A stretch of 64,000 bases of DNA from Pseudomaricurvus sp050633365 (GTDB taxonomy: Bacteria; Pseudomonadota; Gammaproteobacteria; Pseudomonadales; Cellvibrionaceae), in contig JBOEGJ010000006.1 in assembly GCA_050633365.1 (NCBI GenBank), positions 372,001 through 436,000 on the forward strand. The letters run 5' to 3'. Below the pieces are notes generated by a model. It saw nothing but the letters and a program-made list of their open reading frames with translations, was not told the origin of the DNA and searched no databases. Made by a program: the position numbers and the translations under genes. Positions 36,026-44,933 of this stretch are shown here, one piece after another (the first letter of the stretch is position 1; each line of letters opens with the position of its first letter).

Positions 36026-36126
36026 CACACTTGCTCCTTTGCTGCCGTTCAATCAACGATTTACAGGCTAAGACGGCCAAGCATTGGATTCTAAACAGAT
36101 TATTGAGAGTCAAAGGCCAGACCCTA

Positions 36127-36146
36127 TACTGTATATAAAAACAGTT
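36127..36146 (+). promoter_or_regulatory. LexA (SOS) box upstream of the integrase
   Basis: CTGT-N8-ACAG with an alternating AT centre (CTGTATATAAAAACAG at 36129-36144) flanked by TA, a near-perfect gammaproteobacterial LexA site. It ends 12-14 bases before the integrase ATG, so bound LexA would block transcription. SOS control of integron integrases is established in several bacteria. Confidence 0.88.
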
Positions 36147-36157
36147 AGAGAGCAGTC

Positions 36158-37387
36158 ATGGATGATATTCGACATAAAATTCCCGAACAGCCCGTGCGCT
36201 TCATGCATAAGTTACGGCAGCACATGCGTGAAAATGGCTTAGCTTATCGCACTGAACAGACTTACAGTCACTGGATAAAACGCTTTATTGTGTTTCATGG
36301 TAAAAAGCACCCAAAACACATGGGCGAGGCAGAAATCGAAGCATTTCTGACAGATTTGGGGGTCAGACGCGACTGCTCGATTAGCACGCAGAAGATTGCG
36401 CTGAACTCTCTGGTGTATTTGTACAAACGCTATATGGGATTGGCATTAGAGAATCTGGATTTTTCTGGTGCAAAGCTACATCGTCGTTTGCCGGTGATCT
36501 ATAGTCGTCAAGAGATTCAACACATCATCGAACACCTAAAAGATCCCTATCGGCTGATGGTGCAGCTCATGTATGGCACAGGCATGCGTAAGGCTGAACT
36601 TCTTTCACTGAGAGTCAAAGACATCGATTTTGCGAGCAACAACATTTACATACGTCACGGTAAGGGAGGCAAGGATCGTACAACTATGCTGCCGCAGGCC
36701 TTAGCCAACAAGCTCCAACAACAAATACGTTTTGTCGAAAAACGACATCAAAAGGATATCGAACAGGGTTTCGGCGAAGTTTACATGCCCAACGCCTTAG
36801 CACGAAAGTCCCTGGGAATTGCCTATGAGCTGGGATGGCAGTATTTGTTTCCTTCAGCAACGATCGGCGTTGATCCTCGTCACGGCGTAAAGCGTCGCCA
36901 CCATCTTCACCCTACGACACTATCGAAACAACTAAAGAGTATTTTCAGGAAGCTCAAACTGACCAAGCCGGCCCGCTCACACAGTTTTCGTCACAGTTTT
37001 GCCACCCACTTACTCGAAGGCGGGTACGATTTACGAACCATTCAAGAATTACTCGGACATACCGACATTACCACCACTGAGATCTATACCCATGTGGTTA
37101 ATCGAGGTGGTAGCGGTGTACTGAGTCCAATGGATGCCTTGGCACCGATCTTTGAAAACCGAGATAAGAAAAAACAAGAGAGTGTAAACGAAGTAGTTAA
37201 AGAGCCTCAGGGGATTTATCGCCTGGGAAAAAGTGGGGCGCAAAACGCCCCCAGTGCAGAGAACAACTTAAAAATACTCGATAAGGTCAAGCGGCCTGCA
37301 GCTGAACCTCCCCCTCTTCGATACGAACAGGGTAAGTCTTCAACCTATGCTCAGGTTCTTCCAGGCATTCGCCTGTTTTCAAATTAA
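36158..37387 (+). CDS. integron-type tyrosine recombinase (IntI) with C-terminal extension
   Basis: 409-residue tyrosine recombinase. The SAM-like N-domain (about 15-100) is followed by the catalytic domain with Arg in GTGMRKAELLSLRVKDID, Lys in HGKGGKD, HSFRHSFATHLL, LLGHTDITTTEIYTHV (nucleophile Tyr in IYTHV). The IntI-specific insert is present (MPNALARKSLGIAYELGWQYLFPS, then DPRHGVKRRHHLHP), which separates it from XerC/D. The core of about 336 residues equals the length of IntI1. A further 73 residues follow, read through the nirD terminator and antisense to the last 101 bases of nirD. No attI/attC site was recognised. Active-site residues look complete. Confidence 0.9.
   Translation: MDDIRHKIPEQPVRFMHKLRQHMRENGLAYRTEQTYSHWIKRFIVFHGKKHPKHMGEAEIEAFLTDLGVRRDCSISTQKIALNSLVYLYKRYMGLALENLDFSGAKLHRRLPVIYSRQEIQHIIEHLKDPYRLMVQLMYGTGMRKAELLSLRVKDIDFASNNIYIRHGKGGKDRTTMLPQALANKLQQQIRFVEKRHQKDIEQGFGEVYMPNALARKSLGIAYELGWQYLFPSATIGVDPRHGVKRRHHLHPTTLSKQLKSIFRKLKLTKPARSHSFRHSFATHLLEGGYDLRTIQELLGHTDITTTEIYTHVVNRGGSGVLSPMDALAPIFENRDKKKQESVNEVVKEPQGIYRLGKSGAQNAPSAENNLKILDKVKRPAAEPPPLRYEQGKSSTYAQVLPGIRLFSN
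37225..37251 (-). terminator. Rho-independent terminator of cobA-nirBD
   Basis: On the minus strand GGGGCG-TTTTG-CGCCCC is followed by ACTTTTT. It lies about 36 bases after the nirD stop. On the other strand the same DNA is coding for the C-terminal extension of the integrase. Confidence 0.8.
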
Positions 37388-37616
37388 AGTGCTGTTTATA
37401 GAGCGGCGAAGCCACCACAACATCATCACCAATAGAGCCCATAATGCCTCGGCTCAATACATTGGCATCACCAATGGGATCGTAATTGGACACAGCGTAA
37501 AGCTCGGTAGTTAAGCCGCAGTAAAATATTGCGACTTGTTCACCTTCGTGAAGTGCACACAAGCCGGTACTTGGGCTCAGGTCAGTTTGTTTGCAAACGG
37601 TAATCCAATTGCTCAT
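37287..37616 (-). CDS. nirD: assimilatory nitrite reductase small subunit NirD
   Basis: 109-residue Rieske-like protein, partner of NirB in NADH-dependent reduction of nitrite to ammonium. Family features: VCKQTDLSPSTGLCALHEGEQVAIFY near the start and DPIGDANVLSRGIMGSIGDDVVVASPLYKQHFNLKTGECLEEP near the end. The Rieske cluster ligands are absent, as usual for NirD. Good ribosome site AAGGAGA. Follows nirB after 140 bases that contain a 6-bp hairpin (37687-37705). Its last 101 bases overlap the integrase ORF on the other strand. Confidence 0.93.
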   Translation of the reverse strand: MSNWITVCKQTDLSPSTGLCALHEGEQVAIFYCGLTTELYAVSNYDPIGDANVLSRGIMGSIGDDVVVASPLYKQHFNLKTGECLEEPEHRLKTYPVRIEEGEVQLQAA

Positions 37617-37756
37617 TTAGTCTCTCCTTGCGGATCTTATTTCTGTAATCAAGAAACTCAGAGTTAGAGTGGCTTGATCATGTCTACGAGGGAGTTAACC
37701 CCTCGCGCCTCGATAGTTTGTCGTCGATCTAGCGAATAACGTTAAAGAGCTGGTAA

Positions 37757-40291
37757 TTATTCCACCAGCTCAACCAACTGAATACGCTCGTCTCTAGTCG
37801 CAGGACGACGCTGACCACGTTCGACAACATAAGCGAGACTGTTGTCTTCTTCATCGGCGTTAATGAAGTGTTGGAAGCGCTTGAGTTTTTCGGGATTCTC
37901 TACTGTAGTCTTCCACTCACATTGATAATTACCAATGTTAGAAGCCATATCAGCTTCGAGCTCTTCACCAAGATTCAGTTTGTCGTCGATGACAACTTCT
38001 TTAAGGTAATCTAACCCGCCTTCCAGATTCTCCAACCAAACCGAGGTACGCTGTAAGCGATCGGCAGTACGGATGTAGAACATTAAGAAACGGTCCACGT
38101 ACTTAATCAGAGTTTCATCGTCGAGATCGGTGGCGAACAAATCAGCGTGACGCGGACGCATCCCGCCGTTACCGCACACATAGAGATTCCAGCCATTCTC
38201 GGTGGCAATTACACCGACATCCTTACACTGCGCCTCGGCACATTCACGAGTACAACCCGACACACCAAATTTGATTTTGTGCGGTGCGCGCAAGCCTTTG
38301 TAACGATCTTCGAGATTGATGGCAAAACCGACACTGTCGTTCACGCCATAGCGACACCAAGTGCTGCCGACACAAGATTTTACGGTACGCAACGACTTGC
38401 CGTAGGCGTGACCCGTTTCGAAACCAGCGTCTACCAGTTTCTTCCAGATCAATGGCAACTCATGTAACTGAGCACCGAACAGATCGATTCGTTGGCCACC
38501 GGTCACTTTGGTATACAGATCAAATTCTTTCGCCACCTCACCCAGAACAATAAGTTTATCCGGTGTGATTTCACCACCGGCAACTCGCGGAACAATGGAG
38601 TAGGTTCCATCTTTTTGCATATTACCCAAAAAGATATCGTTGGTATCTTGCAAACCGATGTGCGCATCTTCCAGTACGTAATCATTCCAGAAAGACGCCA
38701 AGATAGAGCCCACTGCCGGCTTACAGACTTCACAACCCAAACCTTCACCGTGGCTTTTCAGCAATTCAGGGAAAGTTCTGATTTTTTTGACTCGAACGAT
38801 ATCCGCCAACTCTTTACGAGAATAGGCAAAGTGCTCGCACAAATCGTTTTTAACCTCATAGCCCAAGCTGGCCAGCTCTGCATCTACCACTTGTTTGGTC
38901 AGTGCGGTACAACCGCCACAGCCGGTTGAGGCTTGCGTGCTGGCCTTAATGGCAGACATATCGGTCGCACCTTCGGCAACCGCTTTCTGTAAATCACCTT
39001 TGGTCACGTCGTAGCAAGAACAGATCACGGCGCTGTCTGGTAGCGCATCGACTCCGAGCCCTGCAGACGCTTCGTCACCGCCGGAAGGCAAAATCAGACC
39101 GGCAGGGTTTTCGGGTAAATCCATATCGTTGAGTTTGAGCTGAAGCAAGCTTCCGTAGGCTTCTACGTCGCCAACCAACACGGCCCCTAGAACTTTTTTG
39201 CCATCTTCAGAAACGATCAAACGCTTATAGACTTGCTCGATTTCATCGTTGTAGGTGTAAGACTGTGCCCCAGGAGTATTGCCCTGAGCATCGCCAATAC
39301 TGGCAACATCAACGCCCAACAACTTGAGTTTAGTGCTCATGTCGGCGCCTTTGAATTGCTCGTCACCACCGGTAATGTGAGAAACTGCCACTTTCGCCAT
39401 AGTGTAGCCCGGAGCTACGAGACCAAATATTCGACCTTCCCAGAGGGCACACTCACCAATGGCGTAGACGTTATCGATATTGGTTTGGCAATTATCGTTA
39501 ACGACGATACCACCGCGCTCACCGATCTCGAGATCAAACTGACGCGCCAATTCATCTTGCGGACGAATACCGGCAGAGAACAAAATCATGTCGGTTTCTA
39601 GATGGCTACCGTCGGCGAAGTTCATGCGATAGCGACAGTTTTCTCCGGCGACAATTTCGCTGGTGGCTTTTTCGGTATGAACCGTAACGCCCAGGTCTTC
39701 GATTTTACGGCGCAGTAAATTACCGCCGCCTTCATCCAGTTGGACCGCCATCAAGCGAGGGGCAAATTCAACCACGTGAGTTTCAACACCTGCCGCTTTA
39801 ACCGCGTTGGCCGCTTCTAACCCCAACAAACCACCACCGACAACAACGCCCACTTTACTCTGCGCCGCAGAAGCGCTGATGGCTTCGAGATCTTCAATGG
39901 TGCGATACACCAAGCAGTGTTCTTGGTCATTGCCAGGAATTGGCGGAACAAACGGGAAAGAACCGGTCGCCAACACTAACTTGTCATAACTTTCTTTACG
40001 ACCGCTCGCCGTAACCACGTAGTTTTCTTCGGTGTTCAATTCAACCACTTTGTCATTCAAGACAAAGTTAACGCCGTTGTCGTTGTAGTAACCTTCGTCG
40101 GTCATGGCCAAGTCATCTGCGGTTGCGCCATTAAAATAGCTGCTCAGTTGAACTCGATCGTAGGCCAATCTTGGCTCTTCCGAAAAGGTAACGATCTCGT
40201 ATTGATCGGCTTTTTCGTCTTTCACCAAGTTATCAATAAACTTGTGTCCAACCATTCCGTTACCAACAACTACTACACGTTGCTTACTCAT
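37757..40291 (-). CDS. nirB: NADH-dependent nitrite reductase large subunit NirB
   Basis: 844-residue sirohaem enzyme for nitrite to ammonium in the cytoplasm. N-terminal FAD/NADH domain (VVVGNGMVGHKFID, VGVVVGGGLLGLEAANA). BFD-type [2Fe-2S] domain CSCYDVTKGDLQKAV with STGCGGC (about residues 425-465), and a second BFD-like segment with CEVC. Nitrite/sulfite reductase domains carry the [4Fe-4S]-sirohaem ligands CVGSTWC and CTRECAEAQC (about 645 and 680). Starts with GAGG in front, 15 bases after cobA, so cobA-nirB-nirD is an operon. The cofactor supply gene cobA comes first. Confidence 0.96.
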   Translation of the reverse strand: MSKQRVVVVGNGMVGHKFIDNLVKDEKADQYEIVTFSEEPRLAYDRVQLSSYFNGATADDLAMTDEGYYNDNGVNFVLNDKVVELNTEENYVVTASGRKESYDKLVLATGSFPFVPPIPGNDQEHCLVYRTIEDLEAISASAAQSKVGVVVGGGLLGLEAANAVKAAGVETHVVEFAPRLMAVQLDEGGGNLLRRKIEDLGVTVHTEKATSEIVAGENCRYRMNFADGSHLETDMILFSAGIRPQDELARQFDLEIGERGGIVVNDNCQTNIDNVYAIGECALWEGRIFGLVAPGYTMAKVAVSHITGGDEQFKGADMSTKLKLLGVDVASIGDAQGNTPGAQSYTYNDEIEQVYKRLIVSEDGKKVLGAVLVGDVEAYGSLLQLKLNDMDLPENPAGLILPSGGDEASAGLGVDALPDSAVICSCYDVTKGDLQKAVAEGATDMSAIKASTQASTGCGGCTALTKQVVDAELASLGYEVKNDLCEHFAYSRKELADIVRVKKIRTFPELLKSHGEGLGCEVCKPAVGSILASFWNDYVLEDAHIGLQDTNDIFLGNMQKDGTYSIVPRVAGGEITPDKLIVLGEVAKEFDLYTKVTGGQRIDLFGAQLHELPLIWKKLVDAGFETGHAYGKSLRTVKSCVGSTWCRYGVNDSVGFAINLEDRYKGLRAPHKIKFGVSGCTRECAEAQCKDVGVIATENGWNLYVCGNGGMRPRHADLFATDLDDETLIKYVDRFLMFYIRTADRLQRTSVWLENLEGGLDYLKEVVIDDKLNLGEELEADMASNIGNYQCEWKTTVENPEKLKRFQHFINADEEDNSLAYVVERGQRRPATRDERIQLVELVE

Positions 40292-40306
40292 GACGCATCC
40301 TCAATA

Positions 40307-41146
40307 TCAGGCTGATAATGTTTTAATTTGTGTTTTAGAATTTTGTTGATTGGTCATTGTGCTAAACCAATCTAAACGGTCGGCAAGATTCACCACATCA
40401 CCGACGACAATCAGCGCCGGTGACTGAACCTGCTCACGGGAAACCATCTCGGCAAGTTCACGAAGCTCGCCTCGAATGACTCGCTGCTCGGGGCAGCAAC
40501 CGTTTTCAATAAGGGCCGCCGGCGTTTTGCCTGACAAGCCTTCGTTCATTAGGTTAGTGCTGATCATGTTGGCTTTACTCAGCCCCATGTAAAACACCAA
40601 GGTGTGCTCGAGTTGAGCCAGAGATTTCCAGTTGATACCGAGATTCTTTTCGGCGTGACCAGTCACAAAGGTACAACCTTGCGACACGCCGCGATGAGTC
40701 AGTGGAATACCAGCGTAACTGGTACAGCCCGCTGCTGCGGTAATGCCGGGAACTAACTCAACGTCGATGCCGGCCTCTTTGACTCGCAACATTTCTTCTC
40801 CGCCGCGACCAAAAACAAAGGCGTCGCCACCTTTAATTCGACAAACGTTAAGACCTTGCTCGGCTTTTTCCACCAGCAATTCATTCAATTCATCTTGAGC
40901 AATGGAATGGGCATCTTTGATTTTGCCCACATAGAACGCGGGTGTTGAAGCGGGAAACAAATCGCGAATCGACTGGCTGACCAAATTGTCGAACAGAATA
41001 ATGTCGGCCTGCTCGATGGAGCGCAGCGCTTTGATGGTCAGCAAATCGGGATCGCCTGGACCTGCGCCTACCAGCCACACCTTGCCCGGCTTTAGATTGG
41101 ACTTATTAGCGGTGGTCTTAAATCTCACTACATCACTGGCTGACAT
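40307..41146 (-). CDS. cobA: uroporphyrinogen-III C-methyltransferase (sirohaem pathway)
   Basis: 279-residue SUMT that methylates uroporphyrinogen III twice with S-adenosylmethionine to give precorrin-2. Motifs: VWLVGAGPGDPDLLTIKALR, VCRIKGGDAFVFGRGGEE, PGITAAAGCTSYAGIPLTHR and ALIENGCCPEQRVIRG. It lacks the CysG dehydrogenase/chelatase half. Placed before nirB, it supplies sirohaem for nitrite reductase. ATG 41146 is chosen; an upstream in-frame ATG (41188) is less likely because the shorter form fits the family. A sigma-54-like promoter lies about 70 bases upstream. Confidence 0.92.
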   Translation of the reverse strand: MSASDVVRFKTTANKSNLKPGKVWLVGAGPGDPDLLTIKALRSIEQADIILFDNLVSQSIRDLFPASTPAFYVGKIKDAHSIAQDELNELLVEKAEQGLNVCRIKGGDAFVFGRGGEEMLRVKEAGIDVELVPGITAAAGCTSYAGIPLTHRGVSQGCTFVTGHAEKNLGINWKSLAQLEHTLVFYMGLSKANMISTNLMNEGLSGKTPAALIENGCCPEQRVIRGELRELAEMVSREQVQSPALIVVGDVVNLADRLDWFSTMTNQQNSKTQIKTLSA

Positions 41147-41215
41147 ATCTAGCTCTCTTAACTCACTTGTTCGATGGTTTGAGGCCACGAACTGTTTCGG
41201 TACACAAGGTTTAGA

Positions 41216-41230
41216 GCAAAGACGATGCCA
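41216..41230 (-). promoter_or_regulatory. sigma-54-type promoter of cobA-nirBD
   Basis: Minus strand TGGCAT-N5-TTGC, matching the -24/-12 pattern TGGCAC-N5-TTGC with exact spacing and one change. Transcription would start near 41204, about 58 bases before the cobA ATG. Confidence 0.65.
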
Positions 41231-41350
41231 GTCTTGTCCTAGACACCAAATAAAATAAAAAATCCTTTACTATCAGTAATTTACAAAAACTCAAACATTC
41301 AACACCTCAACTATCGAATTCTCTTTGCGCCTAAATTGAGCATTTCTACA

Positions 41351-41464
41351 GCACCAAAACGCACCACTACAACGCACTAATGCACCACAAAAGGCCCAAA
41401 CCCTGCGATAAAAATCATCAAAATGAAAATATAATTGCCTAGACATCAATAAATATACGCACCA
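41351..41464. promoter_or_regulatory. cluster of GCAC(C/T)A elements in the nas/nir control region
   Basis: Five same-direction GCAC elements start at 41351, 41361, 41374, 41382 and 41459, four of them GCACCA or GCACCAC. They lie between the two divergent sigma-54-like promoters. GCACCA resembles a half-site of NtrC (TGCACC-N-GGTGCA), but full palindromes are missing. Assignment as activator sites is inference. No convincing gene lies in 41190-41683. Confidence 0.4.
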
Positions 41465-41590
41465 AAAAAGACCAAGCGAAAAGAATTAAAGCTCCCAAGT
41501 CAGTAATACTGCCCTTTAAGCGCCGCCTGTGGCCTATTCTCCCCATAAAGAAGCTCATCCACTCGGGGAAAAACAATGGCTCAATGAAGG

Positions 41591-41607
41591 TTGGCTCAGT
41601 TATTGCT
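41591..41607 (+). promoter_or_regulatory. sigma-54-type promoter of nasA
   Basis: Plus strand TTGGCTC-N5-TTGCT, matching TGGCAC-N5-TTGC with exact -24/-12 spacing. The start of transcription would be near 41618, about 65 bases before the likely nasA start. It mirrors the cobA promoter on the other strand. Confidence 0.65.
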
Positions 41608-41683
41608 CTACAGGTATTAACGATAGATAGAGATGCTCGCCAGAATTGACGAGCGAAATACTCATTGTGTGGAGTCAGAGACT

Positions 41684-44422
41684 GTGACAACTACTACCCC
41701 GTGGACCAAAAGTACCTGTGCCTATTGCGGCGTTGGCTGTGGTATCGAAGCGCGCCCCAATGCCAAAGGCCAACTGGATATTCGCGGCGATAAAGAACAC
41801 CCCGCGAATTTTGGTCGCCTATGCTCAAAAGGTATGGCTTTGGGTGAAACCGTGATCCCAGACGGCAGACTTCTGCATCCGTCCATCAACGGCATGCGTA
41901 CCGATTGGTCCTCGGCGCTGGATCACGTCGCCAAGAGCTTTCAAAAAACCATTGAAGATTACGGCCCCGACTCAGTGGCCTTCTATGTCTCGGGCCAGCT
42001 GCTAACTGAAGACTATTACGTTGCCAATAAACTCATGAAGGGTTTTATTGGTTCCGGCAACATCGATACCAATTCACGCCTGTGCATGTCTTCCAGCGTC
42101 GCGGGGCACAAGCGCGCCTTTGGCTCAGACACCGTACCCGGTTGTTACAGTGATATGGAACAAGCCGACATGGTGGTTATCACCGGATCAAATTTAGCCT
42201 GGTGCCATCCGGTTCTGTATCAACGCCTAAAAGCCTGCAAACAACAGCGCCCCGAAATGAAGATCGTGGTCGTGGATCCTCGCGCTACCGATACTTGTGA
42301 AATTGCGGATCTTCATCTCGCACTGAAACCCGGCGGTGATGTTGCACTCTTCAACGGACTCTTAAGCCATTTGGCCACCTGCCAAAAGGTTGATGAACAC
42401 TACGTTAAGAGTCACACCGAAGGTTTTAATCGCGCGTTGATGTGTGCAATGGAAGATGGCAGTGACCCCAAAGCGCTAGCAGAAACCCTCGGCCTAACGC
42501 AAAGTGATTTAAAACTATTCTTTGACTGGTTTGCGCAGACAGACAAGGTGATGACGCTTTACTCCCAGGGCGTAAACCAATCCACTCGTGGCGCCGATAA
42601 AGTCAACAGCGTTCTCAATTGCCACTTAGCCACCGGGCGTATTGGCAAACCAGGTTCTGGTCCGTTTTCCGTCACCGGACAACCCAATGCCATGGGCGGC
42701 CGTGAAGTGGGCGGTCTTGCAAACACCCTCGCCTCACATATGGAATTTGGCAACAGCGAACACCATCAACTCATCAGCGACTTTTGGAACACCAAAAATC
42801 TATCCGAACAACCCGGTCTCAAAGCGGTCGACCTATTTGACGCCATTGATGATGGAACCGTTAAAGCCGTTTGGATCATGGCGACAAATCCGGTTGTCAG
42901 CTTGCCCGACGCCGATAAAATCAAACGCGCACTGACAAACTGTCCGTTGGTTGTTGTCTCCGATTGTATCGCCGATACCGATACCACTCGCTGCGCCGAT
43001 GTTCTCTTGCCGGCACAAGGATGGAGCGAAAAATCTGGAACCGTGACTAACTCGGAGCGACGAATTTCCCGTCAACGCCGACTGATGCCAACACCGGGTG
43101 AAGGTAAACCCGACTGGTGGATTATGAGTGAAGTTGCCAAGCGTATGGGCTTTGCCGACGCCTTTAGTTATTTGCACGAAGGCGAAGTGTTCGACGAATA
43201 CGCACGCTCCACTTCGCTGGATTATTTGAACGATGAACAGCAGCCCAAACGAGATTTGGATCTATCGGGACTAGCCGGCTTAAGCCCGACGCAATACAAC
43301 CAACTGGCGCCCCAGCAATGGCCCCTAACCAAGGTCGACGAACAGATTGAGCACAAGCGCCTCTTTAGTGACGGCCGCTTTTTTACCCCGAGTGGCAAGG
43401 CACAATTTGTCGGCGTTCGTCACCAGCAACCCGCCTCCAAATTGAGTAAAGCCTATCCACTGAGCCTTAATAGCGGCCGTATTCGCGACCAATGGCACAC
43501 CATGACTCGCACAGGCCTCTCGGTTCGATTGGGGGCTCATCTACCGGAACCGTACGTGTCCATCAATCCACAAGACGCTACCCAATATGGCGTTGAGAAG
43601 GGTCAGATTGCGACCTTATCGAATGAATGGGGTACGGCAAGAATCCGCGTCGACGTGTCGAATAAACTCAACCCCGGCCAATTATTTATGCCCATTCACT
43701 GGACTGGTGTTATGGCGAGCGCCGGGCGAGTTTGCACCTTGGTGAGTCCCGATACCGACGCTGTATCGGGGCAGCCAGAATTTAAATTCACCCCCGTCAC
43801 CATCGAGCCCTGGCACTACCAAAGTGAAGCCCTATTGCTAAGCGCCGTCGTTATCGATACCGATCCTTTGGATTATTGGGTTCGCCAAAAGGTCACTGGA
43901 GGCTATCTCTATCGTATTGCCAGTCGACTTCCTGCTCAGGAACTCGAAGCGCAACTTAAGCCCTATTGCCAATTACCGGACTCAGATCAGGGGGCGGTCA
44001 AAACCCACAGCCGTCAACTCAACTTTAGCAGTCCCAGCCGAGGCCAACATCGATTCGCACGAATTGATCAATCACAACTTTTAAGCTGCTATCTGATTGC
44101 TCCCAGCCTGCAAGAGCAAGACTTTGATTGGGTGCAAAGCCTGCTCGATAGCCCCGTCGACGACTTCGTCGAGCGCTCCATTCTGACCGGCGTTGCCGAA
44201 GGCAAACTTGCGCAAGGCAAAACTATTTGCGCCTGTAAACAAGTGGGTCGCAACACCATCGCCCACGCTATTGACGAGCAAGGCCTGACCAGCGTCGAGG
44301 GCATTAAGGAATGCACCGGCGCCGGCACAGGTTGCGGGACCTGTGTACCAGAGCTGCAACAGATTCTCGAAGAAGAAATGGAAGGCGAGGTCGATCATCA
44401 ATTGGCATATAGTGTCGGCTAG
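41684..44422 (+). CDS. nasA: assimilatory nitrate reductase catalytic subunit NasA
   Basis: About 912-residue molybdenum enzyme reducing nitrate to nitrite in the cytoplasm. N-terminal [4Fe-4S] motif CAYCGVGCG with the fourth Cys in FGRLCSKGMA. Bis-MGD domains: NSRLCMSSSVAG (Cys ligand of Mo), TGSNLAWCHPV, MATNPVVSLPD, and a molydopterin dinucleotide-binding domain (about residues 610-730; SGRIRDQWHTMTRTG). C-terminal BFD-type [2Fe-2S] domain ICACKQVGRNTI, then GAGTGCGTCVPE. GTG 41684 preceded by GGAG is chosen; an ATG at 41633 is also in frame. No nasB/nasC electron donor subunit or nitrate transporter is adjacent. Confidence 0.93.
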   Translation: MTTTTPWTKSTCAYCGVGCGIEARPNAKGQLDIRGDKEHPANFGRLCSKGMALGETVIPDGRLLHPSINGMRTDWSSALDHVAKSFQKTIEDYGPDSVAFYVSGQLLTEDYYVANKLMKGFIGSGNIDTNSRLCMSSSVAGHKRAFGSDTVPGCYSDMEQADMVVITGSNLAWCHPVLYQRLKACKQQRPEMKIVVVDPRATDTCEIADLHLALKPGGDVALFNGLLSHLATCQKVDEHYVKSHTEGFNRALMCAMEDGSDPKALAETLGLTQSDLKLFFDWFAQTDKVMTLYSQGVNQSTRGADKVNSVLNCHLATGRIGKPGSGPFSVTGQPNAMGGREVGGLANTLASHMEFGNSEHHQLISDFWNTKNLSEQPGLKAVDLFDAIDDGTVKAVWIMATNPVVSLPDADKIKRALTNCPLVVVSDCIADTDTTRCADVLLPAQGWSEKSGTVTNSERRISRQRRLMPTPGEGKPDWWIMSEVAKRMGFADAFSYLHEGEVFDEYARSTSLDYLNDEQQPKRDLDLSGLAGLSPTQYNQLAPQQWPLTKVDEQIEHKRLFSDGRFFTPSGKAQFVGVRHQQPASKLSKAYPLSLNSGRIRDQWHTMTRTGLSVRLGAHLPEPYVSINPQDATQYGVEKGQIATLSNEWGTARIRVDVSNKLNPGQLFMPIHWTGVMASAGRVCTLVSPDTDAVSGQPEFKFTPVTIEPWHYQSEALLLSAVVIDTDPLDYWVRQKVTGGYLYRIASRLPAQELEAQLKPYCQLPDSDQGAVKTHSRQLNFSSPSRGQHRFARIDQSQLLSCYLIAPSLQEQDFDWVQSLLDSPVDDFVERSILTGVAEGKLAQGKTICACKQVGRNTIAHAIDEQGLTSVEGIKECTGAGTGCGTCVPELQQILEEEMEGEVDHQLAYSVG

Positions 44423-44933
44423 ATCATCGGGATGGTGAGATGGTGAGATGGTGAGATGGTGAGATGGTGAGATGGTAGTATCTCGCCTATCTCGCGGCTC
44501 TACCATTTCGTTTAGCGACGGTCTTACCCTTCCTTCTGCGTCTTGGCCGACACAATAAGCCGCCACCCCCAATCAGTGAACATAACCTCTCCTAAAAATT
44601 AGACATAAAAATACGACGAAAACCTCAGTCTATCGCCAATAAACGCCGTCTCGCGAATACCAAATCCGCCGCTAAAGTTCTCACACTTGAATCCCTTTGA
44701 TGATGAGTAAACACACAGATTTAAACCAAACCTATTCAGACGGCGCGATCAGAACTCTCGGCTCACAATGCCTTAACAATTCTCACCAATATGGCCCTTC
44801 AGCAATCAACTCCCTAGTCTAGATTGAGTAGAATCCACTGAAACAGCGGCTTTTTTCAACTGTCATGATTGTTTGAGCAAATGGGAATTGCCATACTCGA
44901 ATCCGTTTTAACCTTGAAGTAAGAGCGGATGTT
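44423..44933. other. intergenic region after nasA
   Basis: 511 bases without a convincing gene. It begins with the 8-base tandem repeat listed separately. ATGGTAG near 44473 and CTACCAT near 44501 could pair as a 7-bp stem followed by TTCGTTT, a possible weak nasA terminator. The rest shows no clear ORF, repeat or promoter that I can support. Confidence 0.5.
44431..44478. repeat. 8-bp tandem repeat (GATGGTGA) x5-6
   Basis: Five perfect copies of GATGGTGA at 44431-44470 and a sixth altered copy (GATGGTAG) at 44471-44478. It starts 8 bases after the nasA stop. The length is prone to slippage and could vary between strains. Confidence 0.92.

Noticed and set aside
34763..36157. attC/attI recombination sites around the integrase and the three minus-strand genes
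   Set aside because: Isolated matches to single core boxes occur (for example ACTCAAC near 35472), but no pair at the right distance with a folding middle was found.
36158..37387. XerC/XerD-type chromosome dimer recombinase
   Set aside because: The IntI-specific insert and the LexA box point to an integron integrase instead.
37687..37705. Terminator between nirB and nirD
   Set aside because: A 6-bp hairpin (CGAGGG with CCCTCG) is present but has no T-run on the minus strand; it may rather affect mRNA processing.
41439..41690. 83-codon minus-strand ORF in the nasA upstream region
   Set aside because: No recognisable domain, and it covers the nasA promoter and start; probably chance.
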